DNA of 64,000 nt from Sphingomonas jeddahensis (GTDB lineage: Bacteria; Pseudomonadota; Alphaproteobacteria; Sphingomonadales; Sphingomonadaceae). Numbering within the stretch: the stretch's first letter is position 1; each line of letters opens with the position of its first letter. Positions 1 to 8,374 of this stretch are shown one piece after another. The translations under genes were made by a program, and so were the position numbers. The stretch spans positions 62,001 to 126,000 of the forward strand of contig NZ_MPSB01000006.1 in assembly GCF_001981525.1 (NCBI RefSeq). The letters run 5' to 3'. Below the pieces are notes generated by a model. That model saw nothing but the letters and a program-made list of their open reading frames with translations, was not told the DNA's origin and searched no databases.

Positions 1-1
1 G

Positions 2-241
2 GCGCACATCACCGTCCACTTGTCTGCCGGACCGACTTATGACGCCGAAGTCCGATGGGTGAGAGCAAATCTCGCCGGGGTAGAGTTCTCTGCGGCGATT
101 GATCTGTCCGATGTTCGTCGCCCCAGTCAGTCAACAAGCACTCTGCCAGTCATGCCGGACTATCTTAGGTCGAAGCGAGGAATCAACTCCCTCGACACGC
201 TACAGAAAAAGCGTTTTACGCCTAGGGACTTACGTGACTAG
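2..241 (+). CDS. PilZ-domain protein, C-terminal fragment (5' end outside window)
   Basis: The reading frame is open from the first bases and ends at a TAG at 239-241, so only the last 79 codons are visible. The stretch around AEVRWVRANLAGVEFS matches the end of a PilZ domain, in which an A-x-VRW strand is followed by a G-V-x-F strand. PilZ domains usually bind cyclic di-GMP and control motility, pili or exopolysaccharide. The polar tail of about 45 residues after the domain is unremarkable. The stop overlaps a GTG start at 234 of the next gene, which suggests translational coupling with the Tad-like genes. The arginine-rich N-terminal c-di-GMP motif would lie outside the window, so ligand binding cannot be judged. 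Confidence 0.6.
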   Translation, partial: AHITVHLSAGPTYDAEVRWVRANLAGVEFSAAIDLSDVRRPSQSTSTLPVMPDYLRSKRGINSLDTLQKKRFTPRDLRD

Positions 242-1502
242 AGTCCGCCTTTTCGCTTGGGCGCTCGAGTTTGCGACGGCAAGGGGACTGGCGTCCTGCT
301 CGGCCGGCAATATCGCGATACTCGCGGCGATTCTGATGCCGCTATTCATCGGTGCTGCCGGCATGGCCACCGATACCGTCATATGGACTCTGTGGAAGAG
401 AGAAGTGCAGCGGTCTGCGGACTCTGCTGCAATCGCCGGCGCGCTCACGATACAGCAGGATCGCTATCAAGGGGAGAAGGCCGCGCGGCACGATTTCAGG
501 AAAAGCAAGGCTTTCAAATACCTTCAAGCCACTATGGTATACGAGAACTCGCCTTCCGATGGTCCGTTCTCCGAAGACTCGAACGCGGTACGTATAACCA
601 TTACGAAGAAGACAAGTCTCCCGTTCTCGGACTTCTTTCTTAGATCGCCCGTCGTTATAGGCGCGAACGCCACGGCTACACTCTTTGGCGGAAAGGAGAG
701 CTGCGTCTTTGCTCTTGATCCATCCGCTGCACCAGCCATTTCGTTTGGCGGCAGCAGTACTCTCGATATTGACTGCGGTGTTCAGAGCAATTCCGCCGCA
801 AACTCTTCGATATCGGCGGGCGGCGCAAGCACCGTGTCAGCGTCAGTCCTATCAGCTGTCGGCGGAATCACGGGTCGTTATGCAGGCAAGACGCGGCTAA
901 AGCCGTACAGCCCACCGCAGCCTGATCCTTTGCGCGACGTTCCCGATCCGGAGCCGCCTTCCACATGCAATCCCATGGCCCAATCCCTCAGAGGAACAGT
1001 GACTCCGCTAACGCCGGGCTGTTACACCGGGATGGATTTGCATGGGAACGTTTCTCTGTCTCCGGGAACATACTACGTCACGGGAGACCTGTTGATTGGC
1101 GCAAATGCTGTCGTAACCGGAAGTGATATAACGATTGTTCTAGTATCTTCTCGATGGAACTCTGTCGCACCGACCTTGACGGTGAATGGGGGAGCCACCC
1201 TGGAATTGTCAGCGCCGCAGCATGGACCATATCGCAACTTATTGTTCTACCAGAGCCGGGTCGTGGCGCCCGGGAATAAATCATATACGAATGTGATAAC
1301 GGGAAACTCGTCTTCTAGACTTGCGGGAAACCTGTATTTTCCGTCGCAGGATCTATTATTCATTGGAAATGCTGGGGTAGACTTGGGCTGCTTCAAGATG
1401 GTAGCCCGGCGGATCACCATGACGGGAAACTCCCAAGTCTCGAACAACTGCCCCGCGAAGGACGAGCGGTTTTCGCTTAGTAAAGTTCGCCTTGTATCAT
1501 GA
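234..1502 (+). CDS. TadG-like pilus-associated protein
   Basis: This is a 422-residue protein from the GTG at 234, which has an AGGGA ribosome site at 224-228 and overlaps the stop of the PilZ gene. An ATG at 99 in the same frame would add 45 residues that do not look conserved. The N-terminus has a short basic segment, then GNIAILAAILMPLFIGAAG (one membrane helix), then a region with the RSADSAAIAGAL pattern. That is the TadE/TadG-like N-terminal domain. The rest is Gly/Ser/Asn-rich, beta-rich and presumably extracytoplasmic. Such proteins accompany Flp/Tad pili as minor pseudopilins or assembly factors. No Tad secretion ATPase or prepilin peptidase is visible, so its partners must lie left of the window or elsewhere. 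Confidence 0.75.
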   Translation: MTRVRLFAWALEFATARGLASCSAGNIAILAAILMPLFIGAAGMATDTVIWTLWKREVQRSADSAAIAGALTIQQDRYQGEKAARHDFRKSKAFKYLQATMVYENSPSDGPFSEDSNAVRITITKKTSLPFSDFFLRSPVVIGANATATLFGGKESCVFALDPSAAPAISFGGSSTLDIDCGVQSNSAANSSISAGGASTVSASVLSAVGGITGRYAGKTRLKPYSPPQPDPLRDVPDPEPPSTCNPMAQSLRGTVTPLTPGCYTGMDLHGNVSLSPGTYYVTGDLLIGANAVVTGSDITIVLVSSRWNSVAPTLTVNGGATLELSAPQHGPYRNLLFYQSRVVAPGNKSYTNVITGNSSSRLAGNLYFPSQDLLFIGNAGVDLGCFKMVARRITMTGNSQVSNNCPAKDERFSLSKVRLVS

Positions 1503-1951
1503 TGCGGCGGCTTCAACTAACGGCGAGGCGGCTTTTTGCTTGTCATAGAGGCGCCTCTTTGGTGGAGTTGGCGTTCATTCTTCCAGTGCTTGTTCTGTTT
1601 ATCCTGGGTATGTCAGACCTGGCTTTTGCGGGAGCGAGCAGTTATTCACTCACCCGCAACGCTAATCGCGCAGTCGAACTTGCTTTGTCACGCGGGGCCG
1701 TGAACGGCGGCTACGAATACCTGCGCAGTGAAGCTAGCGCAGGAAGTACGAGCGCCAATGTGACGGTAGACTATTGGCTGGAATGCAACTTCGTTGAACA
1801 GAAGGATTTCACCACTGACTGTCCTTCTGGAGCCCTCCCCTTCAGATACGTAAGAGTTACAGTAAGCGACGTCTATTATCCGATGTTTCCAGCGTACTTG
1901 TTTGGTTCGACAATCGATATTGGTGGTTCAGCACTGGTGAGAGTCCAATGA
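1499..1951 (+). CDS. TadE-like minor pilin-like protein
   Basis: This 150-residue protein starts at an ATG overlapping the stop of the preceding gene by 4 bp. Residues about 18-40 contain GASLVELAFILPVLVLFILG, the TadE-family signature of a glutamate five residues into a hydrophobic helix, the prepilin-type processing and assembly element. The remainder is a small extracytoplasmic domain with two cysteines that could form a disulphide. TadE proteins are processed by a prepilin peptidase and act as minor pseudopilins of the tight-adherence (Flp) pilus. The gene is the second of three coupled Tad-like genes. Confidence 0.8.
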   Translation: MMRRLQLTARRLFACHRGASLVELAFILPVLVLFILGMSDLAFAGASSYSLTRNANRAVELALSRGAVNGGYEYLRSEASAGSTSANVTVDYWLECNFVEQKDFTTDCPSGALPFRYVRVTVSDVYYPMFPAYLFGSTIDIGGSALVRVQ

Positions 1952-2352
1952 CTTTCAGCGATATCTATGCGGTTTATAAGGATAGGCGCGCAGCAGGTGC
2001 TGCTGAATTCGCGATGACCTTACCCATTTTTTTGCTTGCAGCGATGGTGGCGACGGAATTGGGAGGGCAATTCATGAGCAACGCGGGAGTTGCTCACGCT
2101 GTAAACGAGGCTGCCAGGTCAGCCACTCTGTTTCCGATCCCTTCCGACGATATAATCAAGAAGACCGTTGCGGATTCAGTGTTTGGGGTCGACGCAAGAA
2201 GCGTTGCAGCGAGCGTCGAGCACGGGGTCAACAGTCAAGGTGCAGAGTATATCACAATATCGGCCACGGCGAGGCGGAACTCCCTTACGGCGGCATTTGG
2301 TGGTGCTGGAGTGGTTAGAGAGACAAGGGTGGTGTGGATTGGCACCGATTGA
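1948..2352 (+). CDS. TadE-like minor pilin-like protein, second copy
   Basis: This 134-residue protein again begins inside the stop of its neighbour through a 4-bp overlap, so the three genes form one translational unit. The segment GAAEFAMTLPIFLLAAMVATE is the TadE helix with the conserved glutamate at its start, followed by a short soluble domain. It is a diverged paralogue of the upstream gene and, by family, a minor pseudopilin of a Tad/Flp apparatus. The reading frame is intact. The unit ends here, and the next 176 bp hold only the degraded 3' side of the opposite methylase gene. Confidence 0.75.
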   Translation: MTFSDIYAVYKDRRAAGAAEFAMTLPIFLLAAMVATELGGQFMSNAGVAHAVNEAARSATLFPIPSDDIIKKTVADSVFGVDARSVAASVEHGVNSQGAEYITISATARRNSLTAAFGGAGVVRETRVVWIGTD

Positions 2353-2528
2353 TAGGCGTCTCTCAGCGAAAGCTGGGCACCCCTAGGATCCAGGAGGGCA
2401 TTGTCAAACCAACGGGGCAGGCTATGCAGCGGGGGCTGTCAGTACTCGCGAACTCGTCCGGCTCGTTCCTGGATGCGCCTTGGTTTGACCTCCGATGTAG
2501 AGGTTGAACAGGCAGGAACTCGCGTTCA

Positions 2529-3554
2529 TCAGCCCGTGCCGCGTTGCTTTGACAACACCAGCCCGCCCATTCCACCCGAGCCCTTATACCAGGTGATAAT
2601 GTTGATAAGGGTAAGTCCTGCGCGACGGCCTGACTCCACGATCTGCGCAACTGATCGCCAATCTATGCAGGAGAAGAACACACCCCCGCTCATCAGGTGG
2701 CCCGCGGCGAGCGCCGTGAAGCTGTCAGTGAAGTTGACGAACTGCTCAGCGCCCATCTCACCGGCCGCCATCTTGAACTCCTTGTGCACCTTCTTGCCAA
2801 GGCCACTGACATTGCCCTCAATCGGGATGTTCCACGGGCAGTCAGTTAGCACCGCTGCCACCGGCTTACCTTCCAGTAGCAACTCGTAATTGCCTGCATT
2901 CAATGCGTCGCCGCAGAGCAAACGGTGCTTGCCAAGCACCCAGATGTCGCCGAGCCGCGACACCGGCTCACCCTCCGGTTCAGTCTTTTGCGATAGCTCG
3001 GTTGCGACTGGGGCATCGTCGAGCATGATTGCATCGAGCTGGGGTATGCTGAACCCTGTATCAGCAAGTTCGAATCCGGCAGACCTGAGGTCGATAAGGA
3101 CGGGCCTTAGTTCCTCAAGGTCCCACTCTCCGGTTTCCCCTAACCGGTTTAGCGCAACCCGGAGGAAGTCCGCCTGGCGTTCATCGAGATGTTCCAGTGG
3201 GATGCAGGCAACTTCGCTTAACCCGAGTGACTTGGCCGCCTCCGCGACCAGATGGCCGCTGATGATACGGTCTTTGGCGTCGATAATGAGAGGGAGGCAA
3301 AGTCCGACCTGTTTGATCGAGCGAACAATGTTCTCGACCTGAGAAGCAGAACGCTTCCGGACACGACGCTTAGCTTGCTTGAGGTCCGCAACACGGCGCA
3401 TCACGATACGAAGCGCTGGCAAAAGGTCGCCTGTCGATGTGGCCGCGGATCCAAGCAGCGATGTCTCTGCAGCCAAGACCTTCCCACGGCGCACCATCTT
3501 GATTTGAACTCTGCTCGTGACCGAGTCTTTGCCGGTGCTTTTATCTTTGGACAT
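2529..3554 (-). pseudogene. ParB-like/DNA methylase gene, broken at its 3' end
   Basis: The reading frame gives 341 residues from the ATG at 3554, which sits behind a GGGGG ribosome site at 3559-3563. A ParB-like nuclease domain occupies about residues 60-160 (RSASQVENIVRSIKQVG, IISGHLVAEAAKSLG). It is followed by the N-terminal half of an amino-methyltransferase domain of the type found in prophages. The catalytic site reads TDCPWNIPI where the family has TDPPYNVPI. The protein stops shortly after GSGGMGG, exactly where homologues continue with the S-adenosylmethionine-binding part. The next 150 bp show family-like fragments only in other frames. It is most likely an inactive remnant of a mobile element, although the N-terminal half could still be expressed. 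Confidence 0.65.
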
Positions 3555-4160
3555 AGATCCCCCTGACATACTTGAGGCCGCTCTGTGCCTTGCCGATGAT
3601 GAAGACGCCGCACCAGTAAACTAGGCTCCGTGACACTGGAGGGATCGGTCACGCGTTGTCTGCTATTAAGGGATATGTTCTCCCTCTTCGACGCAAGCCC
3701 TTTTTTTTACATTTTGCTGAGACCGCGGCTTTCGTCCCTGCTTCGCTTCGCTCGTACCCTGCACATGTCCGTGCATGTCCGCACAAAATTCCCTGCTCAG
3801 GCGCTGCAGGGAATTTGGCGCTAAGCCAACGGAAAGAGGTGGCTTTCTGGAGTACTCGAACCAACAAAACGGTCCGCAATCGCTGCTTTTCGGTTTTGCA
3901 GGGAATTCATTTCGTGGCGGACTGCCGCATTGCTAGCGCGCGGTAGGTTGGGGGCCGAGCAACGATGGCGTCGAATCGAGGCATGGATGCCGCATAATGG
4001 CATTCCGTACCTTCCCAGTGCCGGCCGGAGAAAATCAGTGAAGATCATTCTACCGGGCATAGGTCTTTGCTCTCCGCGGTGCCGTACCGGCTCGACAATC
4101 CCAGGGAACCGCGCGGATTCTGCGCCGCTTGTCGGCGAAGTTCAGAAACTTGAGACTGGG
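3555..4160. other. Non-coding stretch between methylase remnant and tRNA-Ser
   Basis: No convincing gene is seen on either strand in these 600 bp; the open frames lack family features and ribosome sites. The stretch has an 8-T run near 3700, a perfect 11-bp inverted repeat at 3786-3816 (listed separately), and a direct repeat of GCAGGGAATT at 3806-3815 and 3898-3907. It lies against the 3' end of a tRNA gene and beside a decayed mobile-type gene. It is therefore plausibly the eroded end of an integrated element, though no integrase is present. Confidence 0.5.
3786..3816. repeat. Perfect 11-bp inverted repeat with 9-base spacer
   Basis: AAATTCCCTGC at 3786-3796 is mirrored by GCAGGGAATTT at 3806-3816. 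The right arm is repeated in direct orientation, minus one base, at 3898-3907. No T-run follows either arm, so it is not a typical intrinsic terminator. It could be a recombinase or repressor site; the function is unknown. Confidence 0.7.
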
Positions 4161-4251
4161 TGGCGGAGCGGGAGGGATTCGAACCCTCGATACGCTTTTG
4201 ACGTATACTCACTTTCCAGGCGAGCGCCTTCGACCACTCGGCCACCGCTCC
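4161..4251 (-). tRNA. tRNA-Ser (anticodon GGA)
   Basis: Read on the minus strand, a 91-nt class II tRNA runs from 4251 to 4161. Acceptor strands are GGAGCGG (4251-4245) and CCGCTCC (4171-4165), the discriminator is G, and CCA is encoded at 4163-4161. The D-arm contains TGGCCGAGTGG, the anticodon GGA is at 4217-4215, a long variable arm follows, and the T-loop contains GGTTCGAATCC. The long variable arm and GGA anticodon identify serine, reading UCC/UCU codons. The 3' end points toward the accessory-looking block at 1-4160, a common integration geometry. Confidence 0.95.
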
Positions 4252-4316
4252 GCATACCGGGAAGAAGCGCGCCCTAGGCTGCTTGATCGCCCGGCGCAAG
4301 CGTTTGGCGCACGCTC

Positions 4317-5315
4317 TTAGTCATCCTCGTCCTCGAACCCTATCAGCGCCAGCGCGCGCGCCTTGATCTGGCGCATTTCGCACCAGTGGATCAGGGCATC
4401 CTCACGCCCGTGAGTGACCCATACTTCGCGCGGGGCGATTTCCTCGATTGTGTCGGTCAGCTCGTCCCAATCGGCATGGTCGGACATGATCAGCGGCAGC
4501 TCGACCAGCTTCTGTCGGGCGCGCTGGCGTACGCGCATCCAGCCGCTCGCCATTGCCGTGATTGGATCCGGCAGTCGGCGTGACCAGCGATCGTTGAGCG
4601 CCGATGGCGGACACATCACCACATGCCCCGCCATCGCTGCCTTGGCGACGCCCGCCACCGGGATCAGCTCGCCCAGCCGAACGCCATGCTCCGCATACAG
4701 GTCGCACAAGCGCTGCAGCGCGCCGTGGATGTAGATGGGCGCCTCGTGCCCGCGTGCGCGCAGTTCCGCGATCACCCGCTGCGCCTTGCCCAGCGCATAG
4801 GCGCCGACCAGCACGCAGCGATCGGGATTGGCATGCAGTCGCGCGATCAGCTTGTCGATCTCGTCGCCGGTCTCGGGATGGCGGAACACCGGCAGGCCGA
4901 ACGTCGCTTCGGTAATGAATACGTCGCAGGCGATCGGCTCGAATGGCGCGCAGGTCGGATCGGCACGGCGTTTGTAATCGCCCGAAACCACGATTCGCTC
5001 GCCGCGATGCTCCAGCAGGATTTGCGCGGAACCGAGCACATGGCCCGCGGGCACGAAGCTCGCCTCCACCTCGCCCAGTCGCACGCTTTCGCGATAAGCC
5101 ACTGGATGCCCGGCCTGCTCGCCATATCGGGTGTCCATGATCGCCAGCGTCTCGGGCGTCGCCCACACCGCGCCATGCCCGCCGCGCGCATGATCGGCAT
5201 GGCCATGCGTCACCAGCGCGCGTGGTTGCGGGATCGAGGGATCGATCCACGCATCGGCGGGGCGGACGTAGATGCCGTGGGGATGGGGTTCGAGCCAATC
5301 GCCGAGCTTCGCCAT
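4317..5315 (-). CDS. Ligase-associated DNA exonuclease (metallo-beta-lactamase fold)
   Basis: This is a 332-residue protein from the ATG at 5315 (MAKLGDWL); an ATG at 5324 is a close alternative. THGHADHARGGH near residue 40 is the HxHxDH metal-binding motif of the metallo-beta-lactamase fold. Later elements include PAGHVLGSAQ, SGDYKR and, near the C-terminus, a beta-CASP-like SDHADW segment. This matches the ligase-associated DNA exonuclease family, which usually clusters with an ATP-dependent DNA ligase and a DEXH helicase in DNA-damage response. The helicase is nearby on the opposite strand, but the ligase is absent from the gap. The protein should be cytoplasmic; its exact substrate is not shown by the sequence. 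Confidence 0.85.
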   Translation of the reverse strand: MAKLGDWLEPHPHGIYVRPADAWIDPSIPQPRALVTHGHADHARGGHGAVWATPETLAIMDTRYGEQAGHPVAYRESVRLGEVEASFVPAGHVLGSAQILLEHRGERIVVSGDYKRRADPTCAPFEPIACDVFITEATFGLPVFRHPETGDEIDKLIARLHANPDRCVLVGAYALGKAQRVIAELRARGHEAPIYIHGALQRLCDLYAEHGVRLGELIPVAGVAKAAMAGHVVMCPPSALNDRWSRRLPDPITAMASGWMRVRQRARQKLVELPLIMSDHADWDELTDTIEEIAPREVWVTHGREDALIHWCEMRQIKARALALIGFEDEDD

Positions 5316-5389
5316 GCGGCACATACGCACGACCGGATCGAAACGCCCAACGCCAACGTTCTGTCGGCAACGATCAAGGAGAGTTCGGC

Positions 5390-5578
5390 ATGGAACATCA
5401 GGCAACCGGCGACAGCATGTGGGCCTTTGTCGTCATCGGCGGGTTCATCATCCTGGGCCTCGCGCTCGCTTTTGCGAAGTTCCGCAACAAGACGACCCCG
5501 GCGCAGGACGCGCGCACGGAACAGGCGACACACGATCTGTACAAGGAACAATCACGCGACGATGCCATGCGGGGGTGA
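5390..5578 (+). CDS. Small single-pass membrane protein, unknown function
   Basis: A 62-residue protein starts at the ATG at 5390 with a strong AAGGAGAG ribosome site at 5376-5383. Residues about 10-30 (MWAFVVIGGFIILGLALAFA) form one transmembrane helix. A charged Lys/Arg/Asp-rich tail of about 30 residues follows. It is transcribed divergently from the exonuclease gene and lies before the helicase, in the place where related genomes often have the ligase. No family function is recognised. The ribosome site and coherent topology argue that it is a real gene. Confidence 0.65.
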   Translation: MEHQATGDSMWAFVVIGGFIILGLALAFAKFRNKTTPAQDARTEQATHDLYKEQSRDDAMRG

Positions 5579-5637
5579 AAGGCGCGGGCGTTTCGACCGT
5601 GATCTGGCAGGGACGGCGGCGTACCACCCCGTCCAGC

Positions 5638-5728
5638 CGTCATCCTGAACTCGTTTCAGGATCCACCCCTTCGCGGGCATAGCCGCCGCTTGCGGCACGG
5701 TGGATGCTGAAACAAGTTCAGCATGACG
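5638..5728. repeat. REP-like palindrome pair
   Basis: Two imperfect palindromes face each other. CGTCATCCTGAACTCG at 5638 opens one that ends in a GGATCCACC-type arm, and its mirror ends in CAGCATGACG at 5728. They belong to the same family as the GTCATCC...GGATCC repeats in many other gaps of this window. No gene is seen in 5579-5825. Confidence 0.8.
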
Positions 5729-5825
5729 CCAGTCGTGTGTGTCACCCAAGCGTAGGTGTCCCGACGAAACGCCACCCGACCCACCCATTCTGCTCCCCCA
5801 TCCGGCACCCTATATCCGCCACCAG

Positions 5826-8237
5826 ATGACCCCCGTCCTTCCACCCCCGCTCGCCGATTGGTTCGCCACGCGGGGCTGGACGCCGCGCCGCCACCAGCTC
5901 GACATGCTGGCCGAGGGCAGGGCAGGGCGCCACGCGCTGCTCGTCGCCGCGACCGGCGCGGGCAAGACGCTCGCCGGCTTTCTTCCGACATTGGCCGAGC
6001 TGATCGAGCAACCGGGCGAGGGCCTTCACACCCTTTACGTCTCGCCGCTCAAGGCGCTCGCGGTCGACATTCAGCGCAACCTCGTCACCCCGCTCGACGA
6101 GATGGGCGTGGACATCCGCGTCGAGACCCGCACCGGCGACACGCCCTCCGATCGCAAGGCCCGCCAGCGGGTGAAGCCGCCGCAGATCCTGCTCACCACC
6201 CCGGAATCGCTGTCGTTGCTGCTCAGCTATCCCGACAGCTTCACGATGTTCGCTGGCCTCAAGACGATCGTAATCGACGAGGTCCACGCCTTCGCCACCG
6301 GCAAGCGCGGCGATCTTTTGTCGCTGTGCATGGCCCGCCTCCAGGCGATCGCGCCTGCGATGCGCCGCGTTGCATTGTCCGCCACCGTCGCCGATCCCGA
6401 CGGCTATCGCGCCTGGCTCGCCCCCGATGGCGATATCGACACGGTCAGCCTGATTCAAGGCGAGGCCGGCGTCGACCCGGACATCGCCATCCTGCTGCCC
6501 GAGGATCGCGTTCCCTGGGCTGGCCATTCCGGCCGCTACGCCGCGGCGCAGGTGATGGCGGAGATCGAGACTCACAGGACCACCATCGTCTTCTGCAACA
6601 CCCGGAGCCTTGCCGAGCTGATCTTCCAGGATCTGTGGAAGGCCAATGCGATGCAGCTCCCGATCGGCATCCACCACGGTAGTCTCGAAAAGGAAGCGCG
6701 CCGCAAGGTGGAGGCGGCGATGGCCGGCGGCCGCCTGCGCGCGCTGGTCGCCACCGCCAGCCTCGACCTGGGCGTCGACTGGGGCGACGTCGATTGCGTG
6801 ATCCAGATGGGCGCGCCCAAAGGGTCCTCGCGCCTGCTGCAGCGGATCGGGCGAAGCAACCATCGGCTGGACGAATCCTCCGAAGCGATCATCGTCCCGG
6901 GCAACCGCTTCGAATATCTCGAGGCCCGCGCCGCGCTCGACGCGGTGGAGAAGGGTGAGCTCGATACCGACCTGTTCCGCATGGGCGCGCTCGACGTGCT
7001 CGCGCAGCATGTCATGGCCTGCGCCTGCGCCGCGCCGTTCGATCAGGCGGCGATGCTGGCGGAGGTCCGCTCGGCGCTCCCTTATTCCGCGCTCACCGAT
7101 GAATTGTTCGACAAGGTGCTCGGCTTCATCCGCGACGGTGGCTATTCCCTGCGCGCCTATGATCGCTTCAAGCGGCTGACGCAGGACGCCGACGGATTAT
7201 GGCGCGTCAGCCACCCCAAGTTCGTCGCGCAGCACCGCCTCAACGCCGGTATCATTGTCGAGGCGACGATGCTCAAGGTCCGCTTCCGCAACGGCCGCGC
7301 GCTGGGCAAGGTGGAGGAAGCCTTCGCCTCCACGCTCAGCCACGGCGACACCTTCTTCTTCGCCGGGCTCAGCCTGGAGGTGGAGAAGATCGATACCGAG
7401 GACCTGATCGTGCGCGCCACTAGCCGCCCCGCGCGTATCCCCACTTATGGCGGCAGCCGCATGCCGCTCTCCACCAATCTCGCCGATCGCGTGCGCGGCT
7501 TCCTCAACACGCCCACCGAATGGCAACGCTTTCCCGACGACGTGCGCGAATGGCTGGAGATCCAGGAACGCCGCTCCGCGCTTCCGCGGCCCGACCAGCT
7601 GCTGGTCGAAACCTTCCCGCGGGAAGGCCGCAACTACATGGTCGCCTACAGCTTCGAAGGCTGGAACGCGCACCAGTCGCTCGGCATGCTGATCACCCGC
7701 CGCATGGAGACAGCTGGGCTCAAGCCGCTCGGCTTCGTGGCCAACGATTACGCCATCGCCACCTTCTCGATCGACCCGGTCACCGACCCCGCCGCGCTCT
7801 TCTCCGCCGACATCCTGGAGCATGAATTCGTTGACTGGGTGCAGCAATCGCATCTGCTGAAGCGCGCCTTCCGCGAAGTGGCGGTGATCGGGGGGCTGGT
7901 GGAGCGCCAGCATCCCGGCAAGCGCAAGACCGGCAAGCAAGTCACCTTCTCCACCGACCTCATTTACGACGTGCTGCGCAAATATGAGCCGAGCCACATC
8001 CTGCTCGAAGCCGCCTGGGCCGACGCCCGCGCTCGCATGACCGACGTCGGCCGACTCGCCGGTCTGCTCGATCGCGCCGCCGACACGATGCTCCACATCG
8101 ATCTGCCGCGCGTGTCGCCGCTGGCGGTGCCCGTTCTAGTCCTGATCGGCCGCGAACGCGTAACCACCGGCTCCGCCGACGACGCCCTGCTCATCGAGGC
8201 CGAGGCGCTTGCCGGAGAAGCGATGCGGCTGGATTGA
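5826..8237 (+). CDS. Ligase-associated DEXH-box helicase (Lhr-like)
   Basis: This is an 803-residue protein from the ATG at 5826; an upstream in-frame start would add repeat-derived sequence. Walker A AATGAGKT is at residues 41-48, the DEVH box (IDEVHAF) near 155, SAT near 210, and the motif VI element QRIGRSNHR near 345. A long C-terminal Lhr-type region follows. The family is annotated as ligase-associated DNA-damage-response DEXH helicase, a superfamily 2 3'-5' translocase acting on DNA with the associated exonuclease and ligase. The usual metallophosphatase partner does not follow; a protease-like gene does. The length is typical, with no frameshift. Confidence 0.9.
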   Translation: MTPVLPPPLADWFATRGWTPRRHQLDMLAEGRAGRHALLVAATGAGKTLAGFLPTLAELIEQPGEGLHTLYVSPLKALAVDIQRNLVTPLDEMGVDIRVETRTGDTPSDRKARQRVKPPQILLTTPESLSLLLSYPDSFTMFAGLKTIVIDEVHAFATGKRGDLLSLCMARLQAIAPAMRRVALSATVADPDGYRAWLAPDGDIDTVSLIQGEAGVDPDIAILLPEDRVPWAGHSGRYAAAQVMAEIETHRTTIVFCNTRSLAELIFQDLWKANAMQLPIGIHHGSLEKEARRKVEAAMAGGRLRALVATASLDLGVDWGDVDCVIQMGAPKGSSRLLQRIGRSNHRLDESSEAIIVPGNRFEYLEARAALDAVEKGELDTDLFRMGALDVLAQHVMACACAAPFDQAAMLAEVRSALPYSALTDELFDKVLGFIRDGGYSLRAYDRFKRLTQDADGLWRVSHPKFVAQHRLNAGIIVEATMLKVRFRNGRALGKVEEAFASTLSHGDTFFFAGLSLEVEKIDTEDLIVRATSRPARIPTYGGSRMPLSTNLADRVRGFLNTPTEWQRFPDDVREWLEIQERRSALPRPDQLLVETFPREGRNYMVAYSFEGWNAHQSLGMLITRRMETAGLKPLGFVANDYAIATFSIDPVTDPAALFSADILEHEFVDWVQQSHLLKRAFREVAVIGGLVERQHPGKRKTGKQVTFSTDLIYDVLRKYEPSHILLEAAWADARARMTDVGRLAGLLDRAADTMLHIDLPRVSPLAVPVLVLIGRERVTTGSADDALLIEAEALAGEAMRLD

Positions 8238-8374
8238 GCTTATCATTCCCGGCATGGGGAGGGGAATAGCCGCAGGCTGGCGGAGGGGCGTTTCCCCCAA
8301 CGATCCGCTCCATGGAAGCGCGCCTCCTCCACATCCTCATTGACAAAGGTCCGGATCGGGCGCTTCCCTCTGCC

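Noticed and set aside
3656..3946. Small open frame between the methylase remnant and tRNA
   Set aside because: It has no ribosome site or motif, and it runs through the inverted repeat.
4623..5648. 341-codon open frame on the plus strand
   Set aside because: It is antisense to the exonuclease gene and lacks recognisable features; the real plus-strand gene here is the 62-codon frame at 5390.
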